Positions 15,806 to 23,228 of a stretch of DNA of 23,228 nucleotides are shown piece by piece (the stretch's first letter is position 1; each line of letters opens with the position of its first letter). Source of the stretch: Gemmatimonadota bacterium (lineage in GTDB: Bacteria; Latescibacterota; UBA2968; UBA8231); assembly GCA_018673255.1 (NCBI GenBank), contig JABHDC010000261.1:1-23228 (forward strand). Direction: 5' to 3'. The notes under the pieces are model-generated. The model worked only from the letters and a program-made list of their open reading frames with translations, was not told the origin of the DNA and did no database searches. A program made the position numbers and the translations under genes.

Positions 15806-17182
15806 TTAGCTGAAGAACGTGGGGTAGGGGCCAGCCTCGGCTTCGCGCTTCACCAACAGGGCCAACTCCATGGTGTGGTAATCACCCCACATGGCTGACT
15901 CGCCGCAGGGGCTCTTTTTGCCACGGGGGATGTAGTCCCAATTGTTCGGACGGTGATAGATGGAGTGCAGAGTGATGCCTTGATGTTTGGCTGAGGTAGA
16001 TAGATACGGTTCCTCTAGCAGTGCAGCAGCGATGGTGAGGCCTGCGGACCGGTATCGCTGACCAGCGGTCTCATCACCCTTTCTGCACAGGTAGTTACCC
16101 AGCCGCAGATACCCCTGGGCACTGATGGCCGCGGCAGAGGCATCCAGCGGTTCCACGTCGTTGTAAGGATCCGATGCCTTGTTGGTGTAGCGCCCGAAGG
16201 AGGCGACACCTGGGGCCCCCGTATCCCAGAAGGGAATGCCATCGGCGAAGCTGTTCTCGATGTGGAACTCGGCGGTGGCGATGGCGGCTCGCTCCATCAT
16301 GGCGACCAGCTTGCGTTTCGTGATGCCGTGGGGCTCGATTTGCGATCCCTTCACGCCGCGGAAGAACTCCAACTGCTCTGCATACCCTGTCAGGATCCAG
16401 GCCAGACCGCGGGTCCAGGTCGAAAAGGCTGAATAGCCCTGCTGTGTGCTGGGGCAACGATAGTTGCCGTCCTTCGTGTTGAAGATCGATTCGTGCACGA
16501 CGCGTCCCGGAAGATCCCACGTATCGCGCTGCTCGCCGTAGTAGACGTTGAACTTTGACGTTGTGATCGCATGCTCGATGGCGCGACCCAGCAGGTTGTG
16601 GGCTTTGTCGCCTTCTGCCATCAACACGTGCCCGAGCTGGTCAGCCAGACAGAGGATCCGCAACGAGCGAATCGTGTCGGAGAACAACGAGTGGGGCCCA
16701 TTGAAGGAGTGGATGAAGCCGGTGCCAGAAGCTGTCGGTGTCCATCGGGCGGCCTGCACGGCGCCGGAGAGTTTGATCGCCAGTTCGTAGAACTCCATCT
16801 CACGCTGGTCGTGAGGGATACGTCCCTCGCGCATCAGGCGTCGCAGATTGCCATAGGTCGACAGGTTGTTGAAGCCGTGATCGTGTACGCCGATGTGACT
16901 CACGTGAGGAGCCATGCGATCGATGGTCTGGCGGCGACCCATCTCCAGAAACTTCTCCTCTCCCGTCATGTCATACTGCAGGATGGCGCAGCCATACTGG
17001 AATCCCTGGGTCCACTCCGTCCAGCCACGGGTTGTGTACCGCCCCTGCTGGGTGAAGACGGGGGTCCCGTCGGCAGGATCCCAGTTCTTGTCGATGGAGA
17101 GGATCTTGCGACCGCTCAGTTCGAGGAAGCGATCGATGGTGGGTTGCAGTTTCGCAGCACTCAGGCGTCGCTGGATCTTCAC
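15806..17182 (-). CDS. GH88-like unsaturated glucuronyl hydrolase
   Basis: A 458-residue (alpha/alpha)6-barrel-type glycosidase resembling GH88/GH105. GH88 enzymes remove the 4,5-unsaturated uronic acid left at chain ends by polysaccharide lyases. Matching segments are GVHDHGF (Asp101), SLFSDTIRSLRIL (Asp169), QQGYSAFSTWTRGLAW and DASAAAISAQGYLRLG; the two Asp correspond in order and spacing to the catalytic pair of characterised GH88 enzymes. No signal peptide is evident, which fits a cytoplasmic role. The start is GTG 17182, with GGAG 12 nt upstream, a long spacing. It leads the operon with the DgoD-like and isochorismatase-family genes and is divergent from the sulfatase. A GH105-like or related specificity is possible. 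Confidence 0.75.
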   Translation of the reverse strand: MKIQRRLSAAKLQPTIDRFLELSGRKILSIDKNWDPADGTPVFTQQGRYTTRGWTEWTQGFQYGCAILQYDMTGEEKFLEMGRRQTIDRMAPHVSHIGVHDHGFNNLSTYGNLRRLMREGRIPHDQREMEFYELAIKLSGAVQAARWTPTASGTGFIHSFNGPHSLFSDTIRSLRILCLADQLGHVLMAEGDKAHNLLGRAIEHAITTSKFNVYYGEQRDTWDLPGRVVHESIFNTKDGNYRCPSTQQGYSAFSTWTRGLAWILTGYAEQLEFFRGVKGSQIEPHGITKRKLVAMMERAAIATAEFHIENSFADGIPFWDTGAPGVASFGRYTNKASDPYNDVEPLDASAAAISAQGYLRLGNYLCRKGDETAGQRYRSAGLTIAAALLEEPYLSTSAKHQGITLHSIYHRPNNWDYIPRGKKSPCGESAMWGDYHTMELALLVKREAEAGPYPTFFS

Positions 17183-17450
17183 GGGTGTTCGTATCTCCAG
17201 GTCGGGGATTCAGGTACAGGATGGATGGATGTCGAGGACCATCGGCGCGAAGATAGAAGCGGCCCCAGAGGGGGTCAACGAACCCATCCGGCAATCAGCG
17301 ATGCCAGACGTGTCGCCGACGCTGTCTGTGCCTGCGTCGCTACTGGTACTTCAGTGTCGTCTCAAGCGCTGATGGACCCGGCCTCTGGCGGAAGATAGCT
17401 TCTTGAGCGATCGGTGATCGGAGTATCCTAACCCAACTGAAGCAGCGAAC

Positions 17451-18953
17451 ATGACAGCACCGAGTCGTCCTCACATCATCTTTGTCATCACCGACCAGCA
17501 GCGGCAGGACACCATCGGTGCCTGGGGGCATCAGCACATGGTCACGCCGGCGATGGATCGGATCGCGGCAGAGGCCCTCTCTTTTCGATCCGCCTTCTGC
17601 CCCGGTGCCACCTGTGTCGCCTCACGTGCGGCGATCTTCACCGGCATGTATCCCCACACGACGGGTGTCTACAGCTTTCAGCCCTGGGCGGGGCATCGTA
17701 ACTGGGTGCAGGACCTGTCCGCAGCCGGTTATCACTGCGTCAACATCGGCAAGATGCACATCACACCGCAGCAGGAGATGGCTGGATTCGACGAGCGGAT
17801 CATCGTCGAGAATCCCACAAATCGCTCTCTTGCCTCCGGTGGTGCCGACGATGATTGGGGTCGCTTCCTCACCCATCATGGCCAGCAGCGACCCAATGAG
17901 CGCCACAAGAGCGATCCCGATTGGTTGAGCAAACACCAGGGGGTTCCATGGCACCTGGAAGAGCGCTTTCACTCTGATGTCTTCATCGGTGATGCGGCCA
18001 CGTCCTGGATACGAAGCCACCAGGGAGATCGTCCACTCTTCCTGCAGATCGGCTTCACGGGTCCACACGAACCGTGGGATCCGCTGCCGCGCCACCTGGA
18101 GGCCTATCGTGACCGGCCGATCCCGGCGCGGGTTTTCCGTGAGGGAGAGCTCGAGGACAACCCGCCCCAGCATCGGGCTCATCGCGAGACGCACGCCCAG
18201 GCGAAGCACGAGTCGATCATCGATCTGGAGGGGGCGACTGAGGCTCAGATCACCGACATGCGACGTCACTACTACGGCAACATCACGACAGTGGACGAGA
18301 AGCTCGGCGAGGTTCTGGATGCGTTGGAGGCACGTGGCTGGCTCGACGACAGCCTGCTTGTGTTCTGTTCCGACCACGGTGAACTGCTCGGTGATCACGA
18401 CCTGGCCTACAAGTGGCTGATGTACGACCAGATCACTCACATCCCTCTGATGATCCGCGACTGCCGTGGGGGCCGTCTACGTCGGCCCGGAGAGTCCACG
18501 ATGGATTTGACCTCACTGATCGATCTCGGACCTACCTTGCTGGACGCTGCCGGTATCGAGGTGCCTGGCAGACTCGAGGGGCGATCCTTGCTGCCATATC
18601 TGAATGGCGGCCAGATCGACCCACGGGAATTTGTGTATGCCGAGGACAACTACCTGGTCATGATGCGGTCGACGACCCATAAACTCGTCTACTACATCGG
18701 GCAGGAGGAAGGCGAACTCTACGATTTGGTCGAAGATCCGGCAGAGTTGTGGAATCTGTGGGATGAGCCCAAGGCGCAGGAAGTGAAGAGCGCCATGTTG
18801 GTGCGTCTGCTACGGTGGCTGGCGGCCAGTTCCTACTACAACGGTGGATACCGGCGCAATCGCAGTGACCATGCCGCAGCCCGCTGGCCGGCAGTCGATC
18901 CCTATCTGCATGGATCTCGCTCGAGCGGTGCGCCGCGAACCGAACAGCTGTGA
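17451..18953 (+). CDS. type I (S1 family) sulfatase
   Basis: A 500-residue sulfatase of the alkaline-phosphatase superfamily, which hydrolyses sulfate esters with Ca2+. The metal-binding start is VITDQQRQD (Asp15, Gln16). The activation motif is Cys55-V-A-S-Arg59, within CVASRAAIFTGMYPHTTGV; Cys55 would become formylglycine. The motif has Ala where most have Pro, a known variant. Further residues are KMH, and SDHGE with Asp308-His309 binding the metal. No signal peptide is visible, so it may act in the cytoplasm on imported oligosaccharides, matching the GH88-like enzyme across the 268-nt divergent gap. A TATCCT at 17424-17429 may be a -10 box with TTGAGC only 15 nt upstream, which is weak. 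The substrate (glycan, choline-type or phosphonate ester) is undetermined. Confidence 0.88.
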   Translation: MTAPSRPHIIFVITDQQRQDTIGAWGHQHMVTPAMDRIAAEALSFRSAFCPGATCVASRAAIFTGMYPHTTGVYSFQPWAGHRNWVQDLSAAGYHCVNIGKMHITPQQEMAGFDERIIVENPTNRSLASGGADDDWGRFLTHHGQQRPNERHKSDPDWLSKHQGVPWHLEERFHSDVFIGDAATSWIRSHQGDRPLFLQIGFTGPHEPWDPLPRHLEAYRDRPIPARVFREGELEDNPPQHRAHRETHAQAKHESIIDLEGATEAQITDMRRHYYGNITTVDEKLGEVLDALEARGWLDDSLLVFCSDHGELLGDHDLAYKWLMYDQITHIPLMIRDCRGGRLRRPGESTMDLTSLIDLGPTLLDAAGIEVPGRLEGRSLLPYLNGGQIDPREFVYAEDNYLVMMRSTTHKLVYYIGQEEGELYDLVEDPAELWNLWDEPKAQEVKSAMLVRLLRWLAASSYYNGGYRRNRSDHAAARWPAVDPYLHGSRSSGAPRTEQL

Positions 18954-19071
18954 ATGATCCACCCAGGCCCACCGGGCATCCTGCGATCAGATCTCTAAGG
19001 TTGATGAAGCCCGGGCAGGCGTGCATCTTCGATTTTCCAGGTTTCAGCATGATCAAAAAAGGCGAGGCTCC

Positions 19072-20052
19072 ATGAATCAGCCCCCAGAACAACACATCCG
19101 CGTTTCCCATGCAGATCTGCGCCAGTTCGTCTTCACCGCAGCGACTACCGTCGGTTTGCAGGAGGACAAGGCGGGTCTGTTGGCCGATCTACTCAGCCAC
19201 AATGATCTGCGCGGCATCTTCAGCCACGGGACGCAACAGATTGCCACCTACGCCATCCTGATGCGGGATGGCACACTCAACAATCAGCCGGAGCTTTCCG
19301 TCGTGCAGGAGACGCCAAGCAGTCTGCTCGTGGATGGCGATGGTGGCCTTGGGTATTTCGCGGCTCACGACGGCACCCAGCGTGTCATCGAGAAGGCAAA
19401 GCAAACAGGTATCGCCGTCATGGCGACGCGCAACCATGGTCACTTCGGGGCGGCCGGCCTCTATGCCCGCATGCCGCTGGAGCACGACCTGCTCACCTAT
19501 GTCACCTCCGGTGTCCAGCTCAATCTGAAGCCGGGGGGTGAGATCTACGGCGCCGCGGGGGGCTCACCGATGGCTTTCAGTGCCCCAGCCGGGGAGGAGT
19601 CTGCTCTCGTGCTGGATTTCGGGGCGCTCCACGATCTGTATCCCGGTGATCCTCATCGAGATGAGATCGCCTCGCTGGCACCCGGGCTTGTGCTGCGCTG
19701 CATCGGGATGGGAGAGATCTGCCAGTCCTGGGGCGGTCTGCTCTCCGGTCTGCCGTCGAATGCCAATCCGCCACGTTGGAGTTGGCCGGGTGCCAATCAG
19801 GGCTCCCTCGTCATCACCTTCCGGATTGATCTGTTCATGGATCCGGCAGACTTCCGAAGCCAGATGGATGCCTATGTCCGTGCCGTGCGGGATCTGACGC
19901 CACTGCAGGGGTTCAATGCGAGTTATCTGGCCGGGGGGGTTGAAGCCGAGCGTGAGTCGCGCTCACTTGAAGAAGGTGTCCCCGTCGGCACAGGACACCG
20001 CGAACGTCTCGAGGGTGTCGCCAAGGAACTCGGTATCGACGTACCCTGGTAG
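19072..20052 (+). CDS. Ldh2/malate-L-lactate dehydrogenase-family oxidoreductase
   Basis: A 326-residue NAD(P)-dependent oxidoreductase of the Ldh2/MDG2 family, which holds malate and lactate dehydrogenases, ureidoglycolate dehydrogenase and 2,3-diketo-L-gulonate reductase. Diagnostic segments are HNDLRGIFSHGTQQI (the family form is DxRGxxSHGxxR), VDGDGGLGYFAAH, RNHGHFGAAGLYA and PLQGFNASYLAGG near the end. A GTG at 19021 is open in frame, but ATG 19072 follows GGCGAGG by 4-5 nt and gives the usual N-terminus. It follows the sulfatase by 118 nt and precedes the MBL hydrolase by 89 nt on the same strand. A role as keto-sugar-acid reductase would fit its neighbours, but this is inference. Confidence 0.85.
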   Translation: MNQPPEQHIRVSHADLRQFVFTAATTVGLQEDKAGLLADLLSHNDLRGIFSHGTQQIATYAILMRDGTLNNQPELSVVQETPSSLLVDGDGGLGYFAAHDGTQRVIEKAKQTGIAVMATRNHGHFGAAGLYARMPLEHDLLTYVTSGVQLNLKPGGEIYGAAGGSPMAFSAPAGEESALVLDFGALHDLYPGDPHRDEIASLAPGLVLRCIGMGEICQSWGGLLSGLPSNANPPRWSWPGANQGSLVITFRIDLFMDPADFRSQMDAYVRAVRDLTPLQGFNASYLAGGVEAERESRSLEEGVPVGTGHRERLEGVAKELGIDVPW

Positions 20053-20141
20053 GCTGATCGCGGCGTCTGACGCAACAAGAGCTCTCACAACAGGACAAAG
20101 CCGGTTGCACGGATGCCGGTTTTGCGCACAAAGGAATCGCC

Positions 20142-20939
20142 ATGGCACTGGAAGTCGGATTCGTCGGAGTGAGCAGCGCCTATCCGGGCGACGGGGAAGA
20201 GAGCACCTGTTTTCTCATCAATGGAGACATCCTCGTCGATGTCGGCTTCAATGGGGGTGTGAGCCTGCAGGCACTGGGTGCAGCCCCGACCGATATCGAT
20301 CACATCTTCATCACGCACTGCCATCACGATCACACCCTCGGACTGCCCGGCATGTTGTTTCTCAATGGGAAACGCGCCGAGGTGCGCCCTGATGCGCCGC
20401 CACTGAGACTCTATGGCCCACAGGATCTGACGGCTGTTACCGAAGCTGCCCTCGGCATGCTGCAGGCAGTCAGATATCCGCAGGTGGTCCCGGCTCACGA
20501 GATCCAGCACATCTATCCCGGCGAATCGGTGGAGATCGGTGACCTGCGTGTCGATGTGGGTCGCGCGTTTCATCCCCTCGATGCGCGCAGCTACCGATTT
20601 ACCGACACGGTGACACGTGGTAGTGTCGTCATCACAGGGGACACTGCATACCACGAGTCTCTGTCCGAATTTGCCCGAGAATGCGATGTGCTGATTCACG
20701 AAGCGGCCGGGTCGCCTACGGCTTCGAGTATCGATCAGCGTTATCTGCACTCCCGGCCGCAGGATGCGGCCCGCGTGGCGCAGGAGGCCTCGGTGGGTTC
20801 ACTGGCCCTCGTCCACTACAAGGCGGATGTCGCTGCCGGTCTGCTGGCCAGAGCGCGGGAAGGATTCCCCAGTGCTCGAGTCGCTCGCAAAGGACAGCGG
20901 GTCAAGGTGCTGGGTCCGGGTCAGGCTGCCTGGGTCTGA
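20142..20939 (+). CDS. MBL-fold metallohydrolase, RNase Z-like subgroup
   Basis: A 265-residue metallo-beta-lactamase-fold hydrolase. The metal centre is clear: THCHHDH gives His59, His61, Asp63 and His64; His144 stands in AFHPLD, Asp167 in ITGDTAYH and His225 in LVHYKAD. The order matches the ElaC/RNase Z-like branch, but the tRNA-binding exosite is not evident, so it need not be an RNase. Phosphodiesterase or lactonase activity are alternatives. ATG 20142 follows AAAGGA by about 7 nt. It is the last plus-strand gene before a bidirectional terminator. A lactonase or sugar-ester role with the neighbouring sugar enzymes is possible but unproven. Confidence 0.82.
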   Translation: MALEVGFVGVSSAYPGDGEESTCFLINGDILVDVGFNGGVSLQALGAAPTDIDHIFITHCHHDHTLGLPGMLFLNGKRAEVRPDAPPLRLYGPQDLTAVTEAALGMLQAVRYPQVVPAHEIQHIYPGESVEIGDLRVDVGRAFHPLDARSYRFTDTVTRGSVVITGDTAYHESLSEFARECDVLIHEAAGSPTASSIDQRYLHSRPQDAARVAQEASVGSLALVHYKADVAAGLLARAREGFPSARVARKGQRVKVLGPGQAAWV

Positions 20940-20950
20940 CCCCTCGAACA

Positions 20951-21000
20951 GCAGAAAAAGAAAAGGGCGTCGGGAGCTGAATGCTCCCGGCGCCTTCTCT
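20951..21000. terminator. bidirectional intrinsic terminator between convergent genes
   Basis: Arms near 20963-20977 and 20983-20996 pair closely (CGGGAGC against GCTCCCG extended by GCG/CGC and AAG/CTT) around a 5-nt loop. On the minus strand the hairpin is followed by TTTTCTTTTTCT, a strong tract for the thioredoxin-TPR gene; on the plus strand the tail is TTCTCTGTGTCT, weaker but adequate for the MBL gene. Confidence 0.85.
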
Positions 21001-21048
21001 GTGTCTGTCGTGATCTGTCGTGCCGCGTATCAGCAGCGCGATCCGGCC

Positions 21049-21945
21049 TCAGTAGAGGGTGCGATACAATCGCTGCGGATAGTCGCCGACAGCCGCGTGC
21101 TGGCGTCCCAGAAGGTGGAAGACGGAGACCATGGCGTCCTTGGCTGCACCATCACGAAAATTCTGGTCCGTCTCGATGATGCTGAACCACTCCTTCAGAG
21201 CATTGTCGTAGTCGCCTTCGACGGCGGCGCAACATCCCAGCAGGTAGCGTGTCTCCGAATCCTCTGGATTGGCCAGGTGCCGTTCGGTGCAGGCCTGGCG
21301 TCCGCCAGCTTCCTGACACAGCTGCAGGAATTCGAGGTGGGTCAGCAGGGCCTGGCCCTGCTCCCATTCGCTGGTACCCTGCTCGATGCGACCGACCAGT
21401 TCACGGATCGCTGCCTCGTCGCCGCCCTGCAACAGGCGCAGACGGGCCAGGCCCACCAGCGCGGCGCCATTCTCGGCGTCATCCTGCAGAGCCTGGGAGT
21501 ACAATTGCTCAGCGGCAGGCAGATTCCCGGCCTCCAACTGCTGACGGCCGGTGTCGCACAGGTCGGCCATTTCCTCGGCTTCGCTCGGCGGGGCATCGGG
21601 CACATGCTTGCGCAACATCTGCTCGATCTGCTCCCGCGGCACGGCACCGGTGAATTCATCCACCAGCTGCCCGTCCTTGACGATCTTGACGGCGGGAATG
21701 CTCTGCACCCGCAGGGCCGTGGCCAGTTCCTGATTCTCGTCGACATTGACTTTGGCCAGGATCACATTGGCACCCAGCTGCGTAACCACTTCCTCAAGAA
21801 TCGGAGTCAGCGTCTTGCACGGACCGCACCAGGGCGCCCAGAAGTCGACGACGATTGTCTTGCCCTGTGAGCCCTGCAGCACAACCTGCTCGAAACTACT
21901 GGCATCGACATCGATGATATTGGCGGTTGGGGGCTGAACTTCCAT
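21049..21945 (-). CDS. thioredoxin-domain TPR protein, CnoX/YbbN-like
   Basis: A 298-residue protein with an N-terminal thioredoxin fold (about 10-112) and a C-terminal tetratricopeptide-like region (about 125-290: AGNLPAAEQLYSQAL, GDYDNALKEWFSI). This is the layout of CnoX (YbbN), a holdase that protects clients from oxidation and hands them to chaperones. The redox motif is WCGPCK with Cys40 and Cys43, a full thioredoxin active site, whereas E. coli CnoX has lost the first cysteine. KVNVDENQELATALRVQSIPAVKI completes the domain, including the cis-Pro. Start ATG 21945 has only a weak upstream GGAG. It is 27 nt after the PLP-enzyme gene, probably the end of the same transcript. Confidence 0.88.
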   Translation of the reverse strand: MEVQPPTANIIDVDASSFEQVVLQGSQGKTIVVDFWAPWCGPCKTLTPILEEVVTQLGANVILAKVNVDENQELATALRVQSIPAVKIVKDGQLVDEFTGAVPREQIEQMLRKHVPDAPPSEAEEMADLCDTGRQQLEAGNLPAAEQLYSQALQDDAENGAALVGLARLRLLQGGDEAAIRELVGRIEQGTSEWEQGQALLTHLEFLQLCQEAGGRQACTERHLANPEDSETRYLLGCCAAVEGDYDNALKEWFSIIETDQNFRDGAAKDAMVSVFHLLGRQHAAVGDYPQRLYRTLY

Positions 21946-21972
21946 CGGTATTGTGAAACTCCGGTTCGTTGG

Positions 21973-23022
21973 CTATTGGGTTCGGCCGCGGCCATCGACG
22001 GACCATTCGTCGACGACAACTCCGTCTTTCAGCACATAGAGGCGATCGTGGAGATTCGTCGTCATCCCGCCATGGAGTGGGATCCAGGAAACGATCTCGC
22101 CGACCGAGAATCTATGGTCGCTTTCGGAGATGTCCACGTGGCCGTGCTCGACCGACATCCCCTTGATACTGATCTCCGGATGTTCGAGGCAATATCCGTA
22201 GGGTGTGGGTGGGTAACTGGTGAATGCTTTCTGACCGGCATCCACCACGATCTGCCCCGGCACATTCGTTGAGACGACACTCGTCACCATCCGCAGTGGA
22301 CAGCGCTCTGGAGACAGGTCCTCACGTTTGCCGATGCGCGTCATGCCCTCCCAGGCGTAGGAGCCGATTCGCGTCTCCGTGCATCCAAGTGACTTCGAGA
22401 TCACCTGGCTCCCCGTGCCACCCCCACTGATGACCTCCAGGGGCAGGCCGGCCGCCTGGGCCTGGTCGCGAACCTGATCCAGGAAGGGTCGGACCCGCTC
22501 ACTACTCGGGTAGGTCATGACACCGACGAACTGCGTGCCGGGTAAACGATCGATGTGTTGTGCCAGCCCGATTGTGTCCTGGGGGGACTGGGTCCCGCAC
22601 CGGTGACCACCCGTATCCATCTCCACCAGGACCCGCACGCTGAGGCCGGCAGTCGCTGCTACGGCGGAAATGCCTTCGACCGTCGCCGCCGAGTCGGCCG
22701 CTACCGTCAGTTTCGTCTGCTCCGAGCCCACCAGCCGAACCAGACGCTCGAGTTTGGCCGCACCCACGAGGTTGTAGGGGATGAGAATGTCCGGGATGCC
22801 GGCCGCAGCCATCGCCTCGGCCTCGCCGAGTTTCTGGGACACGATGCCAATGGCCCCGGCGGCCATCTGCCGCTGGGCGATGGCCGGTGTCTTGTGCGTC
22901 TTGGTGTGCACGCGCAAGGCGATCCCCAGCTGGTCGCAGGCCGATTGCAGGTTGGCGATGTTCGCGTCGAGGACGTCGAGATCGACGCACAGGGCGGGTG
23001 TATCCAGCTCGGTCCATTTCAT
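21973..23022 (-). CDS. D-threonine aldolase / D-serine dehydratase-like PLP enzyme
   Basis: A 349-residue fold-type III PLP enzyme (alanine-racemase-like barrel plus C-terminal domain) of the DSD1/D-threonine aldolase family. The start TPALCVDLDVLDANI and the RVHTKTHKTP motif (Lys41 as PLP lysine) are typical, as are VLVEMDTGGHRCG, GVMTYPSS and VISGGGTGS. In the C-terminal domain the family metal motif HxCxTxNL reads H317-G-G319-M-T-T-N-L, so the Cys ligand is replaced by Gly. A GTG at 23031 is also in frame, but ATG 23022 is preferred: it overlaps the upstream gene stop as ATGA and has AGGAG 11 nt before. The loss of Cys makes the reaction uncertain. Confidence 0.83.
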   Translation of the reverse strand: MKWTELDTPALCVDLDVLDANIANLQSACDQLGIALRVHTKTHKTPAIAQRQMAAGAIGIVSQKLGEAEAMAAAGIPDILIPYNLVGAAKLERLVRLVGSEQTKLTVAADSAATVEGISAVAATAGLSVRVLVEMDTGGHRCGTQSPQDTIGLAQHIDRLPGTQFVGVMTYPSSERVRPFLDQVRDQAQAAGLPLEVISGGGTGSQVISKSLGCTETRIGSYAWEGMTRIGKREDLSPERCPLRMVTSVVSTNVPGQIVVDAGQKAFTSYPPTPYGYCLEHPEISIKGMSVEHGHVDISESDHRFSVGEIVSWIPLHGGMTTNLHDRLYVLKDGVVVDEWSVDGRGRTQ

Positions 23023-23228
23023 GGGGTACACAACTCCTGAAAGAGGTCAGCGTAGCGGGCCGAGGTGGTGTCCCAGCCATATTCGCGCAGGCAGTAATCG
23101 CGTGCCTGCTGACCCGTCTGGGTGCGTTGTTCTGGGGACAGGGCGAAAAACGAATGCACGGCATCGGCAAATGCCTGGTAGTCGCCGGGTGCGATGAGCC
23201 AGCCCCCTTCGCGTACGGCTTCCACGAG
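23019..23228 (-). CDS. glycosyltransferase (GT4-like), C-terminal fragment
   Basis: The last 69 residues of a gene that enters from the right edge. The pattern LVEAVREGGWLIAPGD, then ADAVHSFFALSPEQRTQTGQQARDY and a final YGWD...YADLFQEL, is that of the C-terminal Rossmann domain of GT4 glycosyltransferases, where the GG-L-PGD region lies just after the nucleotide-sugar-binding E-x7-E. Its stop TGA overlaps the next gene's ATG by 4 nt, implying co-translation. Donor and acceptor cannot be told from this piece. Confidence 0.72.
   Translation of the reverse strand, partial: LVEAVREGGWLIAPGDYQAFADAVHSFFALSPEQRTQTGQQARDYCLREYGWDTTSARYADLFQELCTP

Noticed and set aside
16571..17398. A 275-codon plus-strand open frame opposite the GH88-like gene
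   Set aside because: It is antisense to a gene with clear catalytic motifs and has no recognisable features.
20097..20123. Terminator-like hairpin AAAGCCGG ... CCGGTTTT between the Ldh2 and MBL genes
   Set aside because: The stem has only four solid GC pairs with an 11-nt loop, too weak to call; the two genes may well be co-transcribed.
20764..21870. A 368-codon plus-strand open frame opposite the thioredoxin-TPR gene
   Set aside because: It runs through the bidirectional terminator and the end of the MBL gene, and mirrors a well-supported gene; no domain is seen.

Overview
The window is gene-dense bacterial DNA, roughly 60% G+C by eye, with short intergenic gaps. No rRNA, tRNA, CRISPR array, phage gene or transposase gene was seen. 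The gene mix includes a URO-D-like protein, a phytanoyl-CoA dioxygenase-like oxygenase, a sulfatase, two enolase-superfamily enzymes, a GH88-like glycosidase, a YfhO-type membrane protein, and Ldh2, sarcosine-oxidase and D-threonine-aldolase families. This mix is typical of free-living, often marine, heterotrophs of the Planctomycetota / Latescibacterota / Poribacteria kind. That placement is inference from gene content only; no phylogenetic marker fixes it.

Layout. 1-2577 (+): the 3' part of a CocE/NonD-type hydrolase, then a URO-D-superfamily protein. 2590-3153 (-): an Lrp/AsnC-like regulator, preceded by an AT-rich promoter region with four copies of an ATAATA-type repeat. 3511-6033 (-): a large YfhO-like membrane protein with its own promoter and a terminator hairpin. 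6140-10087 (+): a sarcosine-oxidase-like flavoenzyme and aconitase A, closed by a strong terminator. 10226-11467 (+): an unusual enolase-superfamily protein. 11530-11712: a 183-bp near-palindrome resembling a MITE, lying between convergent genes. 11710-13214 (-): a PhyH-family oxygenase and rsmE, overlapping by 4 nt. 13423-13977 (+): a YdeI/OmdA-family protein.

14078-17182 (-) looks like one operon: a GH88-like unsaturated-uronide hydrolase, a DgoD-like sugar-acid dehydratase and an isochorismatase-family hydrolase. Divergent from it, 17451-20939 (+) carries a type I sulfatase, an Ldh2-family dehydrogenase and an MBL-fold hydrolase. Together these resemble a small pathway for desulfating an acidic polysaccharide, cutting off unsaturated uronate and processing the sugar acid; the substrate cannot be read from sequence. 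A bidirectional terminator separates this from a minus-strand set running in from the right edge: the end of a GT4 glycosyltransferase, a D-threonine-aldolase-like PLP enzyme and a thioredoxin-TPR protein.

The observations most worth a second look are the foldback element whose end supplies the rsmE stop codon, two enzymes that keep their fold signatures but lack an expected metal ligand (10226-11467 and 21973-23022), the repeats upstream of the Lrp-like regulator, and the putative uronide locus. I did not find a clear, wholly new multi-gene system such as a defence, secretion or retron-like system.
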